64,000 nucleotides of DNA from Schistocephalus solidus (GCA_017591395.1 WEDG01004105.1:97018-161017); one strand, 5' to 3'; positions 12,098 through 24,232 are shown, counted from the first letter of the stretch. The notes: generated by a model from the letters alone, not told the origin. Numbers and translations: made by a program.

Positions 12098-12099
<2 letters not shown>
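11011..12099. other. No recognised gene
   Basis: AT-rich DNA with many stops in all frames. I see nothing I can name. Confidence 0.55.

Positions 12100-12138
<39 letters not shown>
12100..12138. repeat. (TA)n microsatellite
   Basis: An uninterrupted TA dinucleotide run directly before the 305-bp tandem repeat. Confidence 0.95.
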
Positions 12139-12140
<2 letters not shown>

Positions 12141-12254
12141 ATTGTAGGGCTCACCGATCTGCTTAAGGAACATGTATGTTCCGTTGTGCCCTGGAGCTCA
12201 GACTAGAGCCCTCACAGGCAGTCGCATAGCGACATGTAGCTTATGTTGATAAAG

Positions 12255-12412
12255 TGGAACCGACAAAGACAAGGGGGACCGGAATGGCCACTTCTGGCTT
12301 ATTAGTCGTCATCAACCAGGCATACCCAATCCCAAGTGTGGACCACCTGGGATTCGAACACGCGACCTTTGGTAATTTAGTCGAACGCTGTTCCATTGAG
12401 CCACGGGTTCGT
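12255..12412 (-). mobile_element. tRNA-derived SINE, unit 1
   Basis: On the minus strand a tRNA-like head (12410 to 12338) has D arm GGCTCAATGG and T-loop block GTTCGAATCCC. It is followed by 'GATGACGACTAATAAGCCAG' and 'CCCCCTTGTCTTTGTC'. The family is the same as at 2816 and 15885. Confidence 0.7.
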
Positions 12413-12559
12413 TGTTTTGTCGGTTGCGATCGGGAAAATGATGATAGCTTGCGGCTCACCGATCTGTTTAAGGAACATGTATGTTCCGTTGTGCCCTGGA
12501 GCTCAGACTAATGCCCTCGCAGGCGGTCGCATTGCGACGTGAAGCATATGTTGATAAAG

Positions 12560-12716
12560 AGGAACCGAAAAAGACAAGGGAAACCAGAATGGCCATTTCT
12601 GGCTTAAAAGCCGTCATCAGCCAGTAATACCCAATCCCAAGTGTGGACCACCTGGGATTCGAACCCACGACCTTTGGTAATTGAGTCAAACGCTCTACAA
12701 TTGAGCCACGGGCCCG
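12560..12716 (-). mobile_element. tRNA-derived SINE, unit 2
   Basis: On the minus strand a head at 12713-12642 has 'GTGGCTCAATTGTAGAGCG' (A box and D arm GCTC/GAGC) and 'GTGGGTTCGAATCCCAG' (B box). It is the best preserved tRNA-like head of this family in the window. The body ends in 'CCCTTGTCTTTTTCGG'. No terminal T run ends it, so it reads as a retroposon and not a tRNA gene. Confidence 0.7.
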
Positions 12717-12864
12717 TTGTTTTGTCGGTGGCGATCGGGAATATGATGATAGTGTGCGGCTCACCGATCTGCTTAAGGAACATATATGTTCCTTTGTGCC
12801 CTGGAGCTCACATTAGAGCCCTCGCAGGCGGACTCATAGCGACGTGATGCATATGTTCCACTTG

Positions 12865-12867
<3 letters not shown>

Positions 12868-12910
<43 letters not shown>
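12868..12910. repeat. (TA)n microsatellite
   Basis: A TA run between the 305-bp repeat and the PLE 3' end. Confidence 0.95.
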
Positions 12911-12912
<2 letters not shown>

Positions 12913-13004
12913 CTAATTGAAGCGAAAATGCGCGTCCCCGGGCATAAATCAGAAGAAGAGGCGATCACGGGAAGTTGAATACGTTCTATGGGAAATGGAG
13001 CTTT

Positions 13005-13050
13005 ATTGTGTTAATTTTCAACACCGGTTCTCCGGGTGGTCGTCAGACGC
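13005..13050 (-). ncRNA. Hammerhead-ribozyme-like motif of the PLE
   Basis: On the minus strand: consensus core CTGACGA (complement of 13040-13046), and stem II with arms CACCCGG/CCGGTG around loop AGAA, with one bulge. GAAA (13019-13016) and A-TTA follow, then AC...CAATAAAG. A15.2 and U16.2 can pair. Two T residues lie between stem II and GAAA, which is unusual. Stem III has no loop, so activity would need a dimer. It lies sense to, and about 100 bp downstream of, the PLE coding region. Confidence 0.55.
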
Positions 13051-13152
13051 AGGCGGGCAGCAAATGTGACCAAAAACAGTTGACATAGTAATCACGCGAA
13101 AAAAATCGATACTGGCGTGAACATTGGCACCATTGAGCGGCCGCCGTGTGTA

Positions 13153-13844
13153 TCAGCCTGTCCTGATTGGTTCTCGTTTCTTCCATTTCTCCTTGAGAAG
13201 TCTGTACGCCGCATCCAACTCGATATGTCTGTTGATGCATGACTCATCTGAATGCATCGCCTCGAGGAACTCTCGACCTTTCTTGAAGGGACAGGCGGCG
13301 ACAATCCGAGTTTTATCCCAAGCGAAGGTGTGCCCGGTGTCTAGAGTATGCATAGCTGTTTGGGACAGATGGTCCCGCCTCTTTACTGCCAACTGATGTT
13401 CATAGATGCGTGTAGAGGCGGATTTGCCGGTCTGACCACAATACACGGCATCACATGTTTCCCACGGGATCTTGTAGATGACTACTTTCTTGTCCAAATA
13501 GTTGACCCTGTCCTTAGGGTGGACAAGCTGGGTACGCCAAGTGGTTGTCGGTTTTTGCGCCACATGAATTTGGTGCTTCCTTAGGTGTCTTTTGACGATT
13601 TCAGACACATTCTTAATGTAGGGAAGGGTTCGCCATGTATTTATTTTTGGCGCCTCGTTAGAAATACTTGGTTCCTTTTCTGTCGACTGCTGTCGTTTCA
13701 AGGATCGGCGTACAAAATCATTCGGGTACCTGTTCTGCGAAAATAATTCACACAAGTAATTCAGTTCGATTCGATAGCCTTCTTCGTCGGAGCAATGGGT
13801 TTTTGCTCGACTGAGTAGACTGTTGACAGCACTCCGTTTGTGAG

Positions 13845-13847
<3 letters not shown>
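13153..13847 (-). pseudogene. PLE polyprotein C terminus: linker and GIY-YIG endonuclease
   Basis: About 230 uninterrupted codons. In PLEs the endonuclease nicks target DNA to prime reverse transcription. The visible order is: 'HKRSAVNSLLSRAKTHC' (end of RT), 'YPNDFVRRSL', 'LPYIKNVSEIVKRHL' (linker), then the endonuclease. 'VIYKIPWETCDAVYCGQTGK' carries the GIY-like YKI and YIG-like YCG motifs, 'TRIYEH' the conserved Arg, and 'GREFLEAMH' the conserved Glu. 'INRHIELDAAYRLLKEKW' follows. A stop at 13153 ends the frame. The computed frame runs upstream into the (TA)n tract and encodes Tyr-Ile repeats, which are not part of the protein. It is the best preserved PLE sequence here but lacks the RT, so it cannot act alone. 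Confidence 0.8.

Positions 13848-13910
<63 letters not shown>
13848..13910. repeat. (TA)n microsatellite
   Basis: A long TA run of about 63 bp at the 5' junction of the truncated PLE. Confidence 0.95.
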
Positions 13911-13913
<3 letters not shown>

Positions 13914-14390
13914 GGGAATATTCATGCAAATCCAAACTAGTTTTTACAGAGCTTATTTAAACGTACATAAATTAGATAAGCTTACTGATGGCTCAAGCAC
14001 ATATAGAAGCAACGATGTTTGAGTAATGCATTTTGGTCATGATGTCTATAAAGCCCTATATATTGCAGTCATTCTTCAAATGCTTAACCAAAACTGTTCA
14101 TTTTCATCGAAAAACTGAATAAATTTGAACACGTTTTAAAACTACGCTCACTAAATCCAACGAAATTGCGCAGTTAATAAGCAACACATGGGAAGAGTTT
14201 TCATGTGGAATTTTGACACAAAGATTTTATTTATACCAGATCTACAGGCGTTCACCTTCTATATGGAAGAACCCTTAGAGTGGGATAAGTTACAGACACA
14301 CCAAATATTCCTCTTGTTCAGATCAACCGCAATTAGGTGACTTATTCATATTGCCAAGTTTTGATCAGTATAGGACCCATTATAATGTAT
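13911..14390. other. No recognised gene
   Basis: AT-rich, no supported feature. Confidence 0.5.
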
Positions 14391-15210
14391 TCGTTAACTA
14401 ATATTAACCGGTAAAATAACCTGGAAACCCTACCCATAATCATAACGCGTAAACATAACGCTAAGACTATAAAGGTAGTCTTTATTATTTAACCTCACGC
14501 CAACCTCGACATCAAAACACTAACCAACAAAGAACTACGGTATGACCCCCTAACGAGCACAATGGATAAGTAAGCATGTAATTCGCGAACGATGGCAATG
14601 GAGTAAGGCAGCTTAAAGGACGGGAACTGGCTGTAGCGCGTGGACAATGAGAGGAAATTTAAATACCCACCGCCATCGTTCAAGTGAGCTGATTTTTGCC
14701 CTTAAATTTGGCGGTTCTGTACGCCTACCTAACCTTAACCCAACCCTAAGCCTACCCATCGTGTTGGGCGCTGGGTTAGTAGGGTCGTATAATAGTTCCT
14801 TGCCGGTTAGTGGGGTCGCCCAACCTTTTTTTGCCCACTCACCTTAGCACTAACATGAAAAGCATAATAATAACGTCAAATTTCTAACCGTAAACCTTAC
14901 TGTAATTCCAACCTTACAACCTCAAGGGTGATTCTAAACTTGACGGCCTTTTACTACGTTTTACCCGCAAACAACGTAACTCTCACCTACTAAAACTGTA
15001 ACGCCTACTTTCCACTTTAAATGCCAATCCTAACCCTAAAACCTATCTCTTACCTTAAGAAGCTTACCCTCAGTCTTATCCCGACCCCATGCCAAACTCA
15101 AACTATGAAACCCTAACAAAAGCCCTGACCCTGGAATCCTTACACACTACACTTAACTTAAAATCTTGACCCGAAGTTACCAATTCTACGACTAAAATTA
15201 ACCTCTAATT
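14390..15210 (+). repeat. Degenerate C-rich, telomere-like stretch
   Basis: The plus strand is dominated by words such as CCTAACCC, CCTTAACCC, ACCCTAAGCC and AACCCTAAA, with clear bias of C over G from about 14690 to 15180. They resemble degenerate CCCTAA telomere units without a regular period. No gene is seen. Confidence 0.4.
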
Positions 15211-15884
15211 TAAATTAGTAGACGATTATTACAACAAGGACACTGTGGAGCTGCATTCGACACCGTCGTCAAGATTAGACCTGACTCGGTCTTCTTCACA
15301 CCTTGCTGAATCTCATAAGCAGAATTGACTTCCTAATGTACAAAATGCTCTTTTTCATAATCTTTGGTAGTGAGTAAAATCTTAGCAAATCAAATTTTTT
15401 TGCAAAGGGTTTCTTTCGGTTTTTCGACCAATGTCGAGAAATTTGTCGGAAATTTATGTATTTTTATGTTTTCTTGCACACATTTCGCTCCTTGTCAATG
15501 GTGAGGCACCAATCGTAAGACTCCTGCCACTACCATTCCTGTTTAACAGAATACTGCGGTAAGTGGTGGCTGAGAAGGCTTAAATAATAATAATAATAAC
15601 ACTAATAATAATAATAAATAACCTACCGTTGCCATAATATGAATTAAGAGCACTTATCCAAACGAAATCTCAGTACGTATTTAGGTTTACAGCGGTTGGT
15701 ATCAGCAGTAGATGTCTAGACCAGCAAATGTTCATCTGAATATCATAATAGGCGCTATGTGGCAGATGGCGAGGCTCGAAAGTGACTCCAAGGCTGAACG
15801 GGACGAGTTAGATCCTGTAGCGATCGATGAGCGTCCATCAACGAATGTCAATATTCCCTATCTAAACCGGTCAGACAACGAACC
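15211..15884. other. No gene; short (TAA)n tract
   Basis: The only feature is a short interrupted TAA/AAT microsatellite at about 15585-15618. An open frame over 15712-15969 runs into the following SINE and is not supported. Confidence 0.5.
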
Positions 15885-16035
15885 GTTAGCCCAATGGTTA
15901 GAGCGTTGGGCTTCTGATCAACAAGTCGCGAGTTGGAGCCTTAGGTGTACCACCTGGGGTTGGCTATGACTGGCTGATGACGCTTAATGAGCCAGAAATA
16001 GCTATTCTAGTCTCCCTGGTCTTTGACGTCAGTGT
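15885..16035 (+). mobile_element. tRNA-derived SINE, second family
   Basis: The head 'TAGCCCAATGGTTAGAGCG' (A box) is followed by a decayed B box (GAGTTGGAGCC), 'GACTGGCTGATGACGCTTAA', 'GAGCCAGAAATAGC' and 'CTCCCTGGTCTTTGACG'. It is collinear with the copies at 2816 and in the 305-bp repeats. Confidence 0.6.
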
Positions 16036-16555
16036 TCAAGCGAAATTAATGCTTCACACAATCCAGAGTGCCTCTGCGGAACATTCCAAAACTGGCAATA
16101 AGTTTGACTTAGTTAGAAATTGTCAACTAGTAGGTGTGAATTTTGACTAAGTTGATAAAAATCAGCAAAATAAATACACTCTGATCATCTGGCAGGATGT
16201 TCTGAGATCCACACTATGCCATCTCCAGACACAATCTTACACCTTAACTTACACCAGCGGGAAAATAACGCCCTTAGATAGCCTCCAACCCAATTCCTAT
16301 CTAAAACCTCTGTCAAACCAGAGAGACGATGTTTACCCTGTTCGCACTCCCACACTACGCTAGACATATCAAACTGCTCACAGAGAGAGAGAGAGAGAGA
16401 GTAGATCATTATTCCTTGCAGTTTAGTGATGACTCCAGCGACATGCCCCAGAGACTGGAAACAGCAACTTTGACGTGCACTTGAATTAGTTAATAGCAGG
16501 GCACATATGTGCGGCATAAATAACAGAAAACCTAACGAGTTCAACGCATGGTCAA
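16036..16555. other. No gene; (GA)n tract
   Basis: Unrecognised sequence with a short (AG)n run at about 16382-16402. The minus-strand frame across it (16185-16649) has no family resemblance I can see. Confidence 0.45.
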
Positions 16556-16805
16556 AATGTGTGTGTGCATAGGTAAGGGTACAGTTGGTGTTGTTATTTT
16601 GGCTTGATGAGTGGATTTGAGGCTCGGAAAGGCTTTTATTAAAGAACACTGCATGTGCAATCTAATATACGGAAGGAAAACAGGCAGGATGTGGGCGAAA
16701 TCGGAGGTTGATGGGCATTCTGCAAATTTCCTATGCTATAAAATATCACAGAACAAAGTTCATCTTTTTTGTGCATTGTGCTATAAAGGACCATTAATAG
16801 ATGCA
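16556..16805 (+). repeat. Dispersed repeat, copy 1
   Basis: Matches 18256-18500 over about 200-240 bp with many substitutions. Shared landmarks are 'TGTTATTTTG', 'GATTTGAGG' / 'GAATTTGAGG', 'TTTTATTAAAGAA' / 'TTTTAATAAAGAA', 'GGGCGAAATCGGAG' and 'GTGCTATAAA'. The family is unknown. Confidence 0.6.
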
Positions 16806-18255
16806 AGAAAGGTTTGAAATAAATCCTTATGCAACCAGCAATTTTAATTCCATGAAACTCATTGGAAGGTTGGGGTAAAGAATCGCATTGTTTTTCAACA
16901 GCAAGCAAAATATTTAGCTTCGAAAATTATTTTGTGCAAATTACTAACGTTTGTTCTGCCACAAAACACAGAAATAAACTTGTTTACCAGTAATTTTTTT
17001 TTCTCCGGCAAAAATTGAGACCATTAACAAAATACGTACACGATGCTGTAGAGATGGACTATAGAAACACTTATGTTAAATTGGAAGTGTCTAATAAGGT
17101 ACATTTTTGGGGTGATATAGACTCCGCTAATTTGGAATTTAGAAATGCAATGAACAGATAATTATGAATTTTCGCAAAATCTTATTGTATATTCGGATAC
17201 TTTGTTGTGTATTTGCAGGCTTAGAACGGGGCAGAAAGTAAACGAATGTAGCAAAAAAACGCTTCGATATAAAGCGAAAAGTGAGTTCTCAAATTTTCAG
17301 CAGAAAATGTATCACTTTATTTTAAGGAAGTCACAAAACCGATCAAAAATTCACACGTTCCCTCTATCAGAATGGGGAACGGGGTTGAGGAAAGATACAA
17401 AATTTGGTCAGTCTTCTGATCAGCGCCAGGAGGATGGTAGACGCTGCAGAATGGCGGACGGCTGAATTTTTGGTCTTTGGCCATGGTACCTTCGGCGCCG
17501 GTCTGCAATTCTTTTGAGCAGGAGCACTTTCGTCTTTCTTAACCCTAGGAGAGGCTTCACGTTCGTATATAGTGTACTATTCTACATAAAATGCAGCCAT
17601 CCTTCCACCGGTCTGTCGTGAAGGTCCTACTTGTTCAGCGCTCTCCTACATTTTGACCGATATGATCATGGTACCGTTTTAGAATGCAATAAGATACTGC
17701 TGAGGGAACGATATCGCATCCGACAAACACCGGAGAGGAACATAGCCCTAATCAAATCTTTCATCTTAAGAACGAGTACAGACCACTGGAGAATTGGCAA
17801 GGATGCCTTTAGAAGATACTCCTACCCCGCAGTGACAATTTACCATCAATGATAAAGTTCCAGTGTATGTCCGGCGAATAAATTTTGCGCAGTCGAAATC
17901 ATACTAAATTATCTCTATGAAGCCTTTAGGTGATCGTGTTGCCTTAGCCGCTTAGGTTTTCTGCTTTTGCTTTCTTTGACGATAGTGGCAACCATTTAAC
18001 GCATTTATGAGGACGTAGTAGTTGATGCTTCGGATGACTCCATTGCCACTAAAGCCTACATAAATGTCTTACACGGATTCTTATTTGTATACGCCGAACC
18101 ACAGGGAGGTGTGAATGGGCTAATTCGTCTACAGTAGATCCTGGTCTTAGGCACAATTTTTCCCAGCTGACGGGTTTTTCAATGTGAGACACGAATATCG
18201 ATGCAATTGGGTCAGGCATACAGTAGATGACCTAACTCATGCAAAGTCGTGGTGG
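16806..18255. other. No recognised gene
   Basis: AT-rich DNA between the two copies of the dispersed repeat. Open frames of 60-90 codons on both strands show no domain I recognise. Confidence 0.5.
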
Positions 18256-18500
18256 GAATTTGAGTGAGTAGTTAAGTGTACATGTTGTCCTGTTATTTTG
18301 ATTTTGTGACTGAATTTGAGGTCTAGAAAGCTTTTTAATAAAGAAAACTGCATTTTACATTCACTATACTGAAAGAAAACAGACAGGATTAGGGCGAAAT
18401 CGGAGTTTGCCGGAAATCCAAGAAATGTCCTATGATATTTTATAGCACAGAACAAAAACGATTATTTTTGAGCGTTGTGCTATAAAATATGATTAGTTTA
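18256..18500 (+). repeat. Dispersed repeat, copy 2
   Basis: The second copy of the repeat at 16556-16805, in the same orientation about 1.7 kb away. The block 'GGGCGAAATCGGAG' is identical in both. Confidence 0.6.
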
Positions 18501-21500
18501 AACAGGAAATTTTTCAAGTAAGTTCCTTCTGGAACCGGAACTTCTGTGCTTAAATCCATGAAAAGTAGAATAAACATGGAGGAATTCGGTTTGCATCAGC
18601 AAACTGCGAAGATATAGCCATTTTTAAGTAGGAAACTAATGTGACAACGTTTTTCATTTGCTCAGGAATATATTCATTATAGACTTTCATTTTGGAAAAG
18701 CCTTTACTTTTTTGATGAATTCTTATTTTTATATAAGCCTCCGAAGTCGGCTCAGGTACCAATATATGGAAAGAACTTCCCCAAATAGCACGCTACATCA
18801 ACGTCATTTTTCAAGAACTGTCAACGACTGATGGTTTGGATGACCATCAAATTCGGACTGTGACGGATCTGGCGGCCGATGAAAGAGACCATAAACAACA
18901 AGGTGTTCATCGATATCGTAGAGGATGCCTTCGGTTATAATAGCATTCACCAGCCTCGAATAAACACTATAATGGTGCAAGACACTGCCTCTGTTCACTG
19001 ATCAAAGGAGTCAATATTCTAATTTAGCTTACGCCTATTATCTATTTTTGTAGACAACAGTCAGCCTTTCCGCCTGCGGCCTTCGAAAAAAGTTTATTCC
19101 TGCTAAAAAGATGGACCTTAATCCTATCATAAAACTATTTGCACTAACAAAAGAAACTGGGACAATGCAAGGAAATACATTTCAATTGGGGAAAAGTTGG
19201 CGTTTGTGCACAGTGATAGTATAGACCCACTCATAATTGACAACTAAGTAGTGCCAATGACCTCTCCACTTACACGCTAAAGAACAATCAACAAAATATT
19301 ACTATGTTGTATTCACATTATTTTATAATATTTTGTCCTTGTGTCATATTATCCTTCTCTGCTGTCCGTTGTATTAGGCCTTACATAATTGACCTCTCAT
19401 AAAGTAGTTTTGTCAATTTGATGATTTTCGATAAATAAATTAGTCCTTACCTAATAAATGGTATTTTTTAAACCTAATTATACCTTATTTTAAAGATCGG
19501 TAGTTTCTTTGAGGTATTCCTTGCCTTGCGGGGATGAATGACTTTTGTGTTACACGCGTTTTCATGCAAAGTTCGCGCATTTGCGTCGGATAGGGAATGA
19601 ACTGTTACTAAACTGGGAAGCACATTCCGAAGCTTTAACTAATAGTTTGTTAAACGTTCCCGAGTAATGCTTTGTCTTAATGTTTGTGCTATTTTAACCC
19701 AAGCACCGGTCAAGACTTTACTACCCGAGGTCCAGCCACTCCACCCAGGTGAAAATACATGATGCATGTAAATCGCACGAGTGGAAATGTGTGCGTTGGA
19801 TACCAAATCGGAAATTTTATTTATTCAGCTTTATTTTTTTAAATCGTCCATGACGCAATTTACAAACTTTCGTGCTAATGTTACCTACTGTAGGCAGTTT
19901 GTGGACTCAGCATTCAGAAAACCTTGCTTGAAGAAAGAAGAGTATTCACCGGCGCTCATATTGGCAAATTTTACAAATGCGTATTTGAAGGGTTTATTGT
20001 CACTTATTGAAGTCTTTGAGCTGTGGAACTCAAGGAGGGAGAGGCGAATTGCGTTGGGTGGATTACTTTCCTTCTCCCAGTAGGTAACATCGAGGGTAGC
20101 CTGTAATACTAAGCCATGCAGATGAAGTGTATAATCCCCCCTGTGCTTTATGAAGATCGTACCAATTTTTGATTGTATCACCTAAGATAAGAAAAGTTAG
20201 GGCGCTGCTAGCAGTACGTATGGCATATAAAGGTAAGTAGTTTAGTGTATAATATGAAAATATTCTGCATAAAATCTGTAATCCTAATTATAAAATATTC
20301 CTCCAGCCTTATCTTACCTTCATTTCTATATAAGCTTCCGATTCTGAGATTGAAGATAGGCATGTGTACTGATAGTACTTTGCAGACGGTTTGTCACGCA
20401 AAAAGGAGCAATCAAACGCGGAAGCTGTTCGGTTGAGGATTATTTTGAAGAGTAAAGTATGTTTTACATTCCACAGGGTTTTCATAAATGTCATTTGGCC
20501 TCTCTGGCTCACTAAGTATTCTGCGACGTCACTGAGGTGAAGGTTATAGCCCCTTCGTGGGCATTTAGGTATTTCTGAAAAGAGGATATTTAAGAAAGTA
20601 TTTCCCTCTACTAGGAACACTTCACAGACACGATCACAAGACTACATATATCCTTTGTTTTCTTAAGTGGAAAGCGTTTTTGTCAGATGCAAGAACATAT
20701 GTAGCAGGTGCACAGTGAAACAGGTTCACGGGCTAAAGGGCTAATAAAATGTTCACAGTTAACATCAGCTTAAAGACTATTTTAAGTTTTCCTTAGCCAT
20801 GGGGCTTAACAAGGAGCCGAATTCTCAAAAGTGGTTAAAAACTGGCCATTGGGCCTCTTCACAAAAGATTTGTACTCATTAAGCAAATATGTTTTAGCTA
20901 TATCAACTAGTTACGACTGCATTGGACTCACAGGCCCTCTCAAATAGAAATACTATTCTACTGTTGATGGAGAAATACTTTAGTGGACTGCACCAACAAT
21001 AATTCGGTAAGTAACGCGATTCACATTGTTACAGTGAAATATTTGAATTTTTAGAATATTAAAAATACAAAAGCTGGAAACTTAGCTTGACTGAGCAATT
21101 GCACACTTCTGCTAATAACGTACCAAATTTTAAAGGCCCGGGGTATTCGCCGAAAAAAAACTTACTGTTAACAAGAAAGCAACATTCTGTACAAAGAATC
21201 AGAAAGGAAACAACGATAATTAGTTTCATTCTTCGATAGACAAGGACAACCTTTTATTATATAAGTCGTTCCAATTTTCATATGACCAACGAGATGTCTG
21301 GCGTAAGTGTCGTTTGATCATTGGTCAGATGCATGAACAGGGACTCTGATAGGTAACAAGAGAGCCCAAGTGTCTGTTCATGGTCGTCTTTGTCATGGCG
21401 TCCGCAGCAAAAGGCAGATCGATTGAATCTTGAGTACTCTGATGAATTCTTAAACGCGCAAATTATAAGCAACAAAGATAGATTAGAAACAAGAGCCAAT

Positions 21501-23635
21501 ACGACCACAATAATATTACTTTAATAGTGAAACTCAGTGTGGCCTACCTCTTCTGGTTACTTTGTACATGTTTGACTAATGCCTCACGAATTCGCCTTGA
21601 TCGCATAAGTAATCCTTCAGTACTTGAAGATCCTTATTTTTATTAACTAGCAATAGCCTGCATTTTAAGTGAAAATACTTCTTTAAGACTAGTTTATTGT
21701 AGGAATTCTGACGTCCAAATTTAAGCGAATAATTCGTATATAAGAAGGCGGAATTCAATATTGTGCTAGTGCATCATAAGATAAATCAAACGAGAATGAA
21801 TGCTTGGTTAACGGGAACTGTTAATAATGCATTAAAGTGGAACAAATTGAAGTGTAATAGGATATATTTAAAGGTGACATACTTAATTGAAGAAAGTATA
21901 CGCTTATTGGTTCCACAAGCAATGGTTTCAAATGCCGGTCCTGCAATGTTGAGTACGTCTTTATGTCGCACAGAAATCAGTAAGATAGATAAAAATATTA
22001 TCAGATACTTTCACACGTATCCATCATTTTTATTTGCATATTGCCGAGTTCACTGGTATAGATATTTGAGTCATCTCGATCTTCTCATTCCCAATCGTTC
22101 GAGAAATAAACAGTCGAGGTTCCTGTTGGATTTTGATTGAAACACAGGACCAGTTGTCCATATGCATACGCGACCGTGCACTTACATCACAGGTTGAGGC
22201 AGCGTCTTTTGCAAATTGAAAGTAATAATGAAATTTTATTGTCTTGTACTACACGACCACCAATGAGCCTGTACGAAAAATATAATTCACTGGTAATATC
22301 GTGTTATTTATCCTCTCACCTTTTGCATTGGGTGGTCAATTTTACTGCCAATTTACGACAAGGGACAATCTCTATGTACGTCCAAGGTATATTTGCCCTG
22401 GATCTGCACAGATAACGCGTGCTGAGATATCCTTCTGGTATATCTAAAGACGTCGCTGTTATTGGTTATCATATATGCTTACGTTTTTTCTTGAATAGGT
22501 CAGCTACACACGGTTGCAATTACTTAATGTTTCTCTTAGCAGTTTTGCCCTGTTTAAATACAATTCGCTTAAGAACAAATTTGAGAAAGACGTCATTTTC
22601 TACAAAATTTATATGAGAAAGCATATATTTTGTGCATGGCTTCTATTAAAACACCTTTGATTTTATAAGGGCTTTGAAAAGCAATGGAAACATCCTACTA
22701 AATACGTAATCATTATTAGCTACGTGTGTTTACGCAGACTGGTAGAAGGAAGCTCACTCAGAATCCCGCCCCCTGATGTAAATTAGATACCTTCGGATTA
22801 TGCTGTATGGCAATTAATATTAAAATATTGCTTAAGAACCAGCTTGCAATCGAAATCTCATCAAGGACGTAGGTTAACATTTCATGAAATAACACACCTA
22901 CTGTACCACCGCACACGAATTCAATGAAGTAACTTAACCCATGCCTCAAACCTATTAAAATTATGAACCGTATCTTTCGATCCAAAATAAAAATCTGGAA
23001 GTTGCAGCAGAATTATCAAATTTAAATTAACTTAACAGACGGTAAATCTGTTGTGTGTAGCCACGCCCGTAAAACCCGTTGCACGGACGCCAGTAGCACA
23101 GGAAGGGTAGTAGTGAGGACAGTATACGCCAAGCAGATAAAAAGGCCCAAACATTGCATTCCCGTCATTATGTGGTTTAAGTACACAAGCGAACGGGAAG
23201 CTTCGAGCATTTTCTGCAAAAATATAACAAAATAAATTATCTAATCAGCCTAGTAACTGGCAGCCGGCAAACAAAACTCAATTTCAGCATTAAAAAAAGT
23301 GAATCAATAGCATAGTCTTTTAATTCAAAATAAAGGAAAAATTAAAAAAGCTACATAGGAAAATTGAAAACTTAAGACATATAATGATTCAGTCGATAAT
23401 AAAAGCTTAACATGCAAGTAAGTAATAGGTCTTCATGCGCTATCAATAGCAAAAAGTGAGTACCAGTTGAAATTTATTTTGGTACTCCTTCTGGCAGCTA
23501 TTTGCTTATCGTAGGCTATTATGTAAAACATTTTCTTTTAATGCTCCTTAGGAACTGATCCTTTTTACAGCAACTCTTAGTAACCACACATATTTCAAGG
23601 GCGTTCGCTAGTTGCGACCACTGGAACACGAAGTT
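18501..23635. other. No recognised gene over about 5 kb
   Basis: AT-rich sequence with many stops. I checked the longer frames (19781-20083 plus, 20309-20620 minus, 21763-22140 plus, 22137-22415 plus) and recognise no motif, signal peptide or repeat pattern. Exons of an unknown gene cannot be excluded by eye. Confidence 0.4.
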
Positions 23636-23639
23636 TATT

Positions 23640-23690
23640 GGCCTGAAATTTCGGATTCTCACTCGTTAGCAGCATCAGAGATAAGGGCAT
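23640..23690 (-). ncRNA. Decayed hammerhead-like module
   Basis: On the minus strand: TATCT, then CTGATGC (last core A changed to C), a hairpin region with loop GAGTGA and arm GAATCC, then GAAAT-TTC and AGGCCAATAAA. The layout and the AATAAA are those of the other modules. The 5' arm of stem II no longer matches, so it is a relic. Confidence 0.4.
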
Positions 23691-24175
23691 TAGAGGCATA
23701 AGGAGGGCAGTAATTATGCGAGTAAGTAACCGATGTTGGCGTAATTATTATTTGACAGTTTTTCTCGTTGTCACTGGAAGTGTTGGGTGCCGCGGACCAT
23801 CGTCAATTCTCTAAGTATGTAAAGGTACAGCTCACCGATGCCATAGAGAACAATCACAGAAATAACATTTATTTCAAATTTGAAAAAAACAGAAAAGTTT
23901 CCTTTCAGATAAAGTTTATGAATTACACTGGCGGGGAAAACAGAGGAATCCAACGGTAGGTGTCACTGTTACACAAATATAAATTAACACACTTAACTCT
24001 CTCCGTGGACCCCGCTGGCGCACAATTGATAAGGTAACGAATTGTCGTGCATAGATGAACGTATTATCAGGTGATTTTGTCATATTGTTGAAGCAAACTA
24101 CATCTAACATCGCGAATATGTACTCACAATGTCTGAAGATAACGTAACAATGTACAGGAGAGTAAATTGAAAAAT
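23691..24175. other. No recognised gene
   Basis: Nothing I can support. Confidence 0.5.
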
Positions 24176-24206
24176 GAAGAAGAAGAAGAAGAAGAAGAAG
24201 AAGAAG
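24176..24206 (+). repeat. (GAA)n microsatellite
   Basis: About ten GAA units directly beside the PLE remnant. They give a spurious poly-Lys frame. Confidence 0.95.
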
Positions 24207-24232
24207 GTTGCTCGTTCAACGGAATCATGGCT

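Larger units (their letters stand above)
12149..12860 (-). repeat. 305-bp tandem repeat containing SINE copies
   Basis: The unit begins 'GCTCACCGATCTG' on the plus strand at 12149, 12454 and 12759, an exact spacing of 305 bp. Two full units and about 100 bp of a third are present, clearly alike but with scattered differences. Each full unit holds a minus-strand tRNA-derived SINE. The array lies between two (TA)n tracts. A tandem SINE-bearing unit could behave as a minisatellite, but only this short array is seen. Confidence 0.9.
12912..13847 (-). mobile_element. 5'-truncated Penelope-like element between (TA)n tracts
   Basis: The element reads on the minus strand from 13847 to 12912: coding region, 3'UTR with a hammerhead module, then a tail containing 'CGTGATCGCCTCTTCTTC'. 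Both ends abut (TA)n, in the form (TA)nTTGCT at one side and AGCAA(TA)n at the other. No RT catalytic core is present, so the copy is 5'-truncated. Confidence 0.75.

Noticed and set aside
12149..12860. CRISPR-like array
   Set aside because: The units are 305 bp with continuous similarity and no short repeat plus unique spacer pattern, in a eukaryotic context.
13840..14022. Open frames rich in Tyr-Ile
   Set aside because: They are (TA)n tracts. The same applies near 12.1 kb and 56.7 kb.
21763..22140. Possible host gene exon (125 codons), and neighbours between 18.5 and 23.6 kb
   Set aside because: No recognisable domain, no clear splice sites matching other open segments, and composition like the surrounding non-coding DNA.
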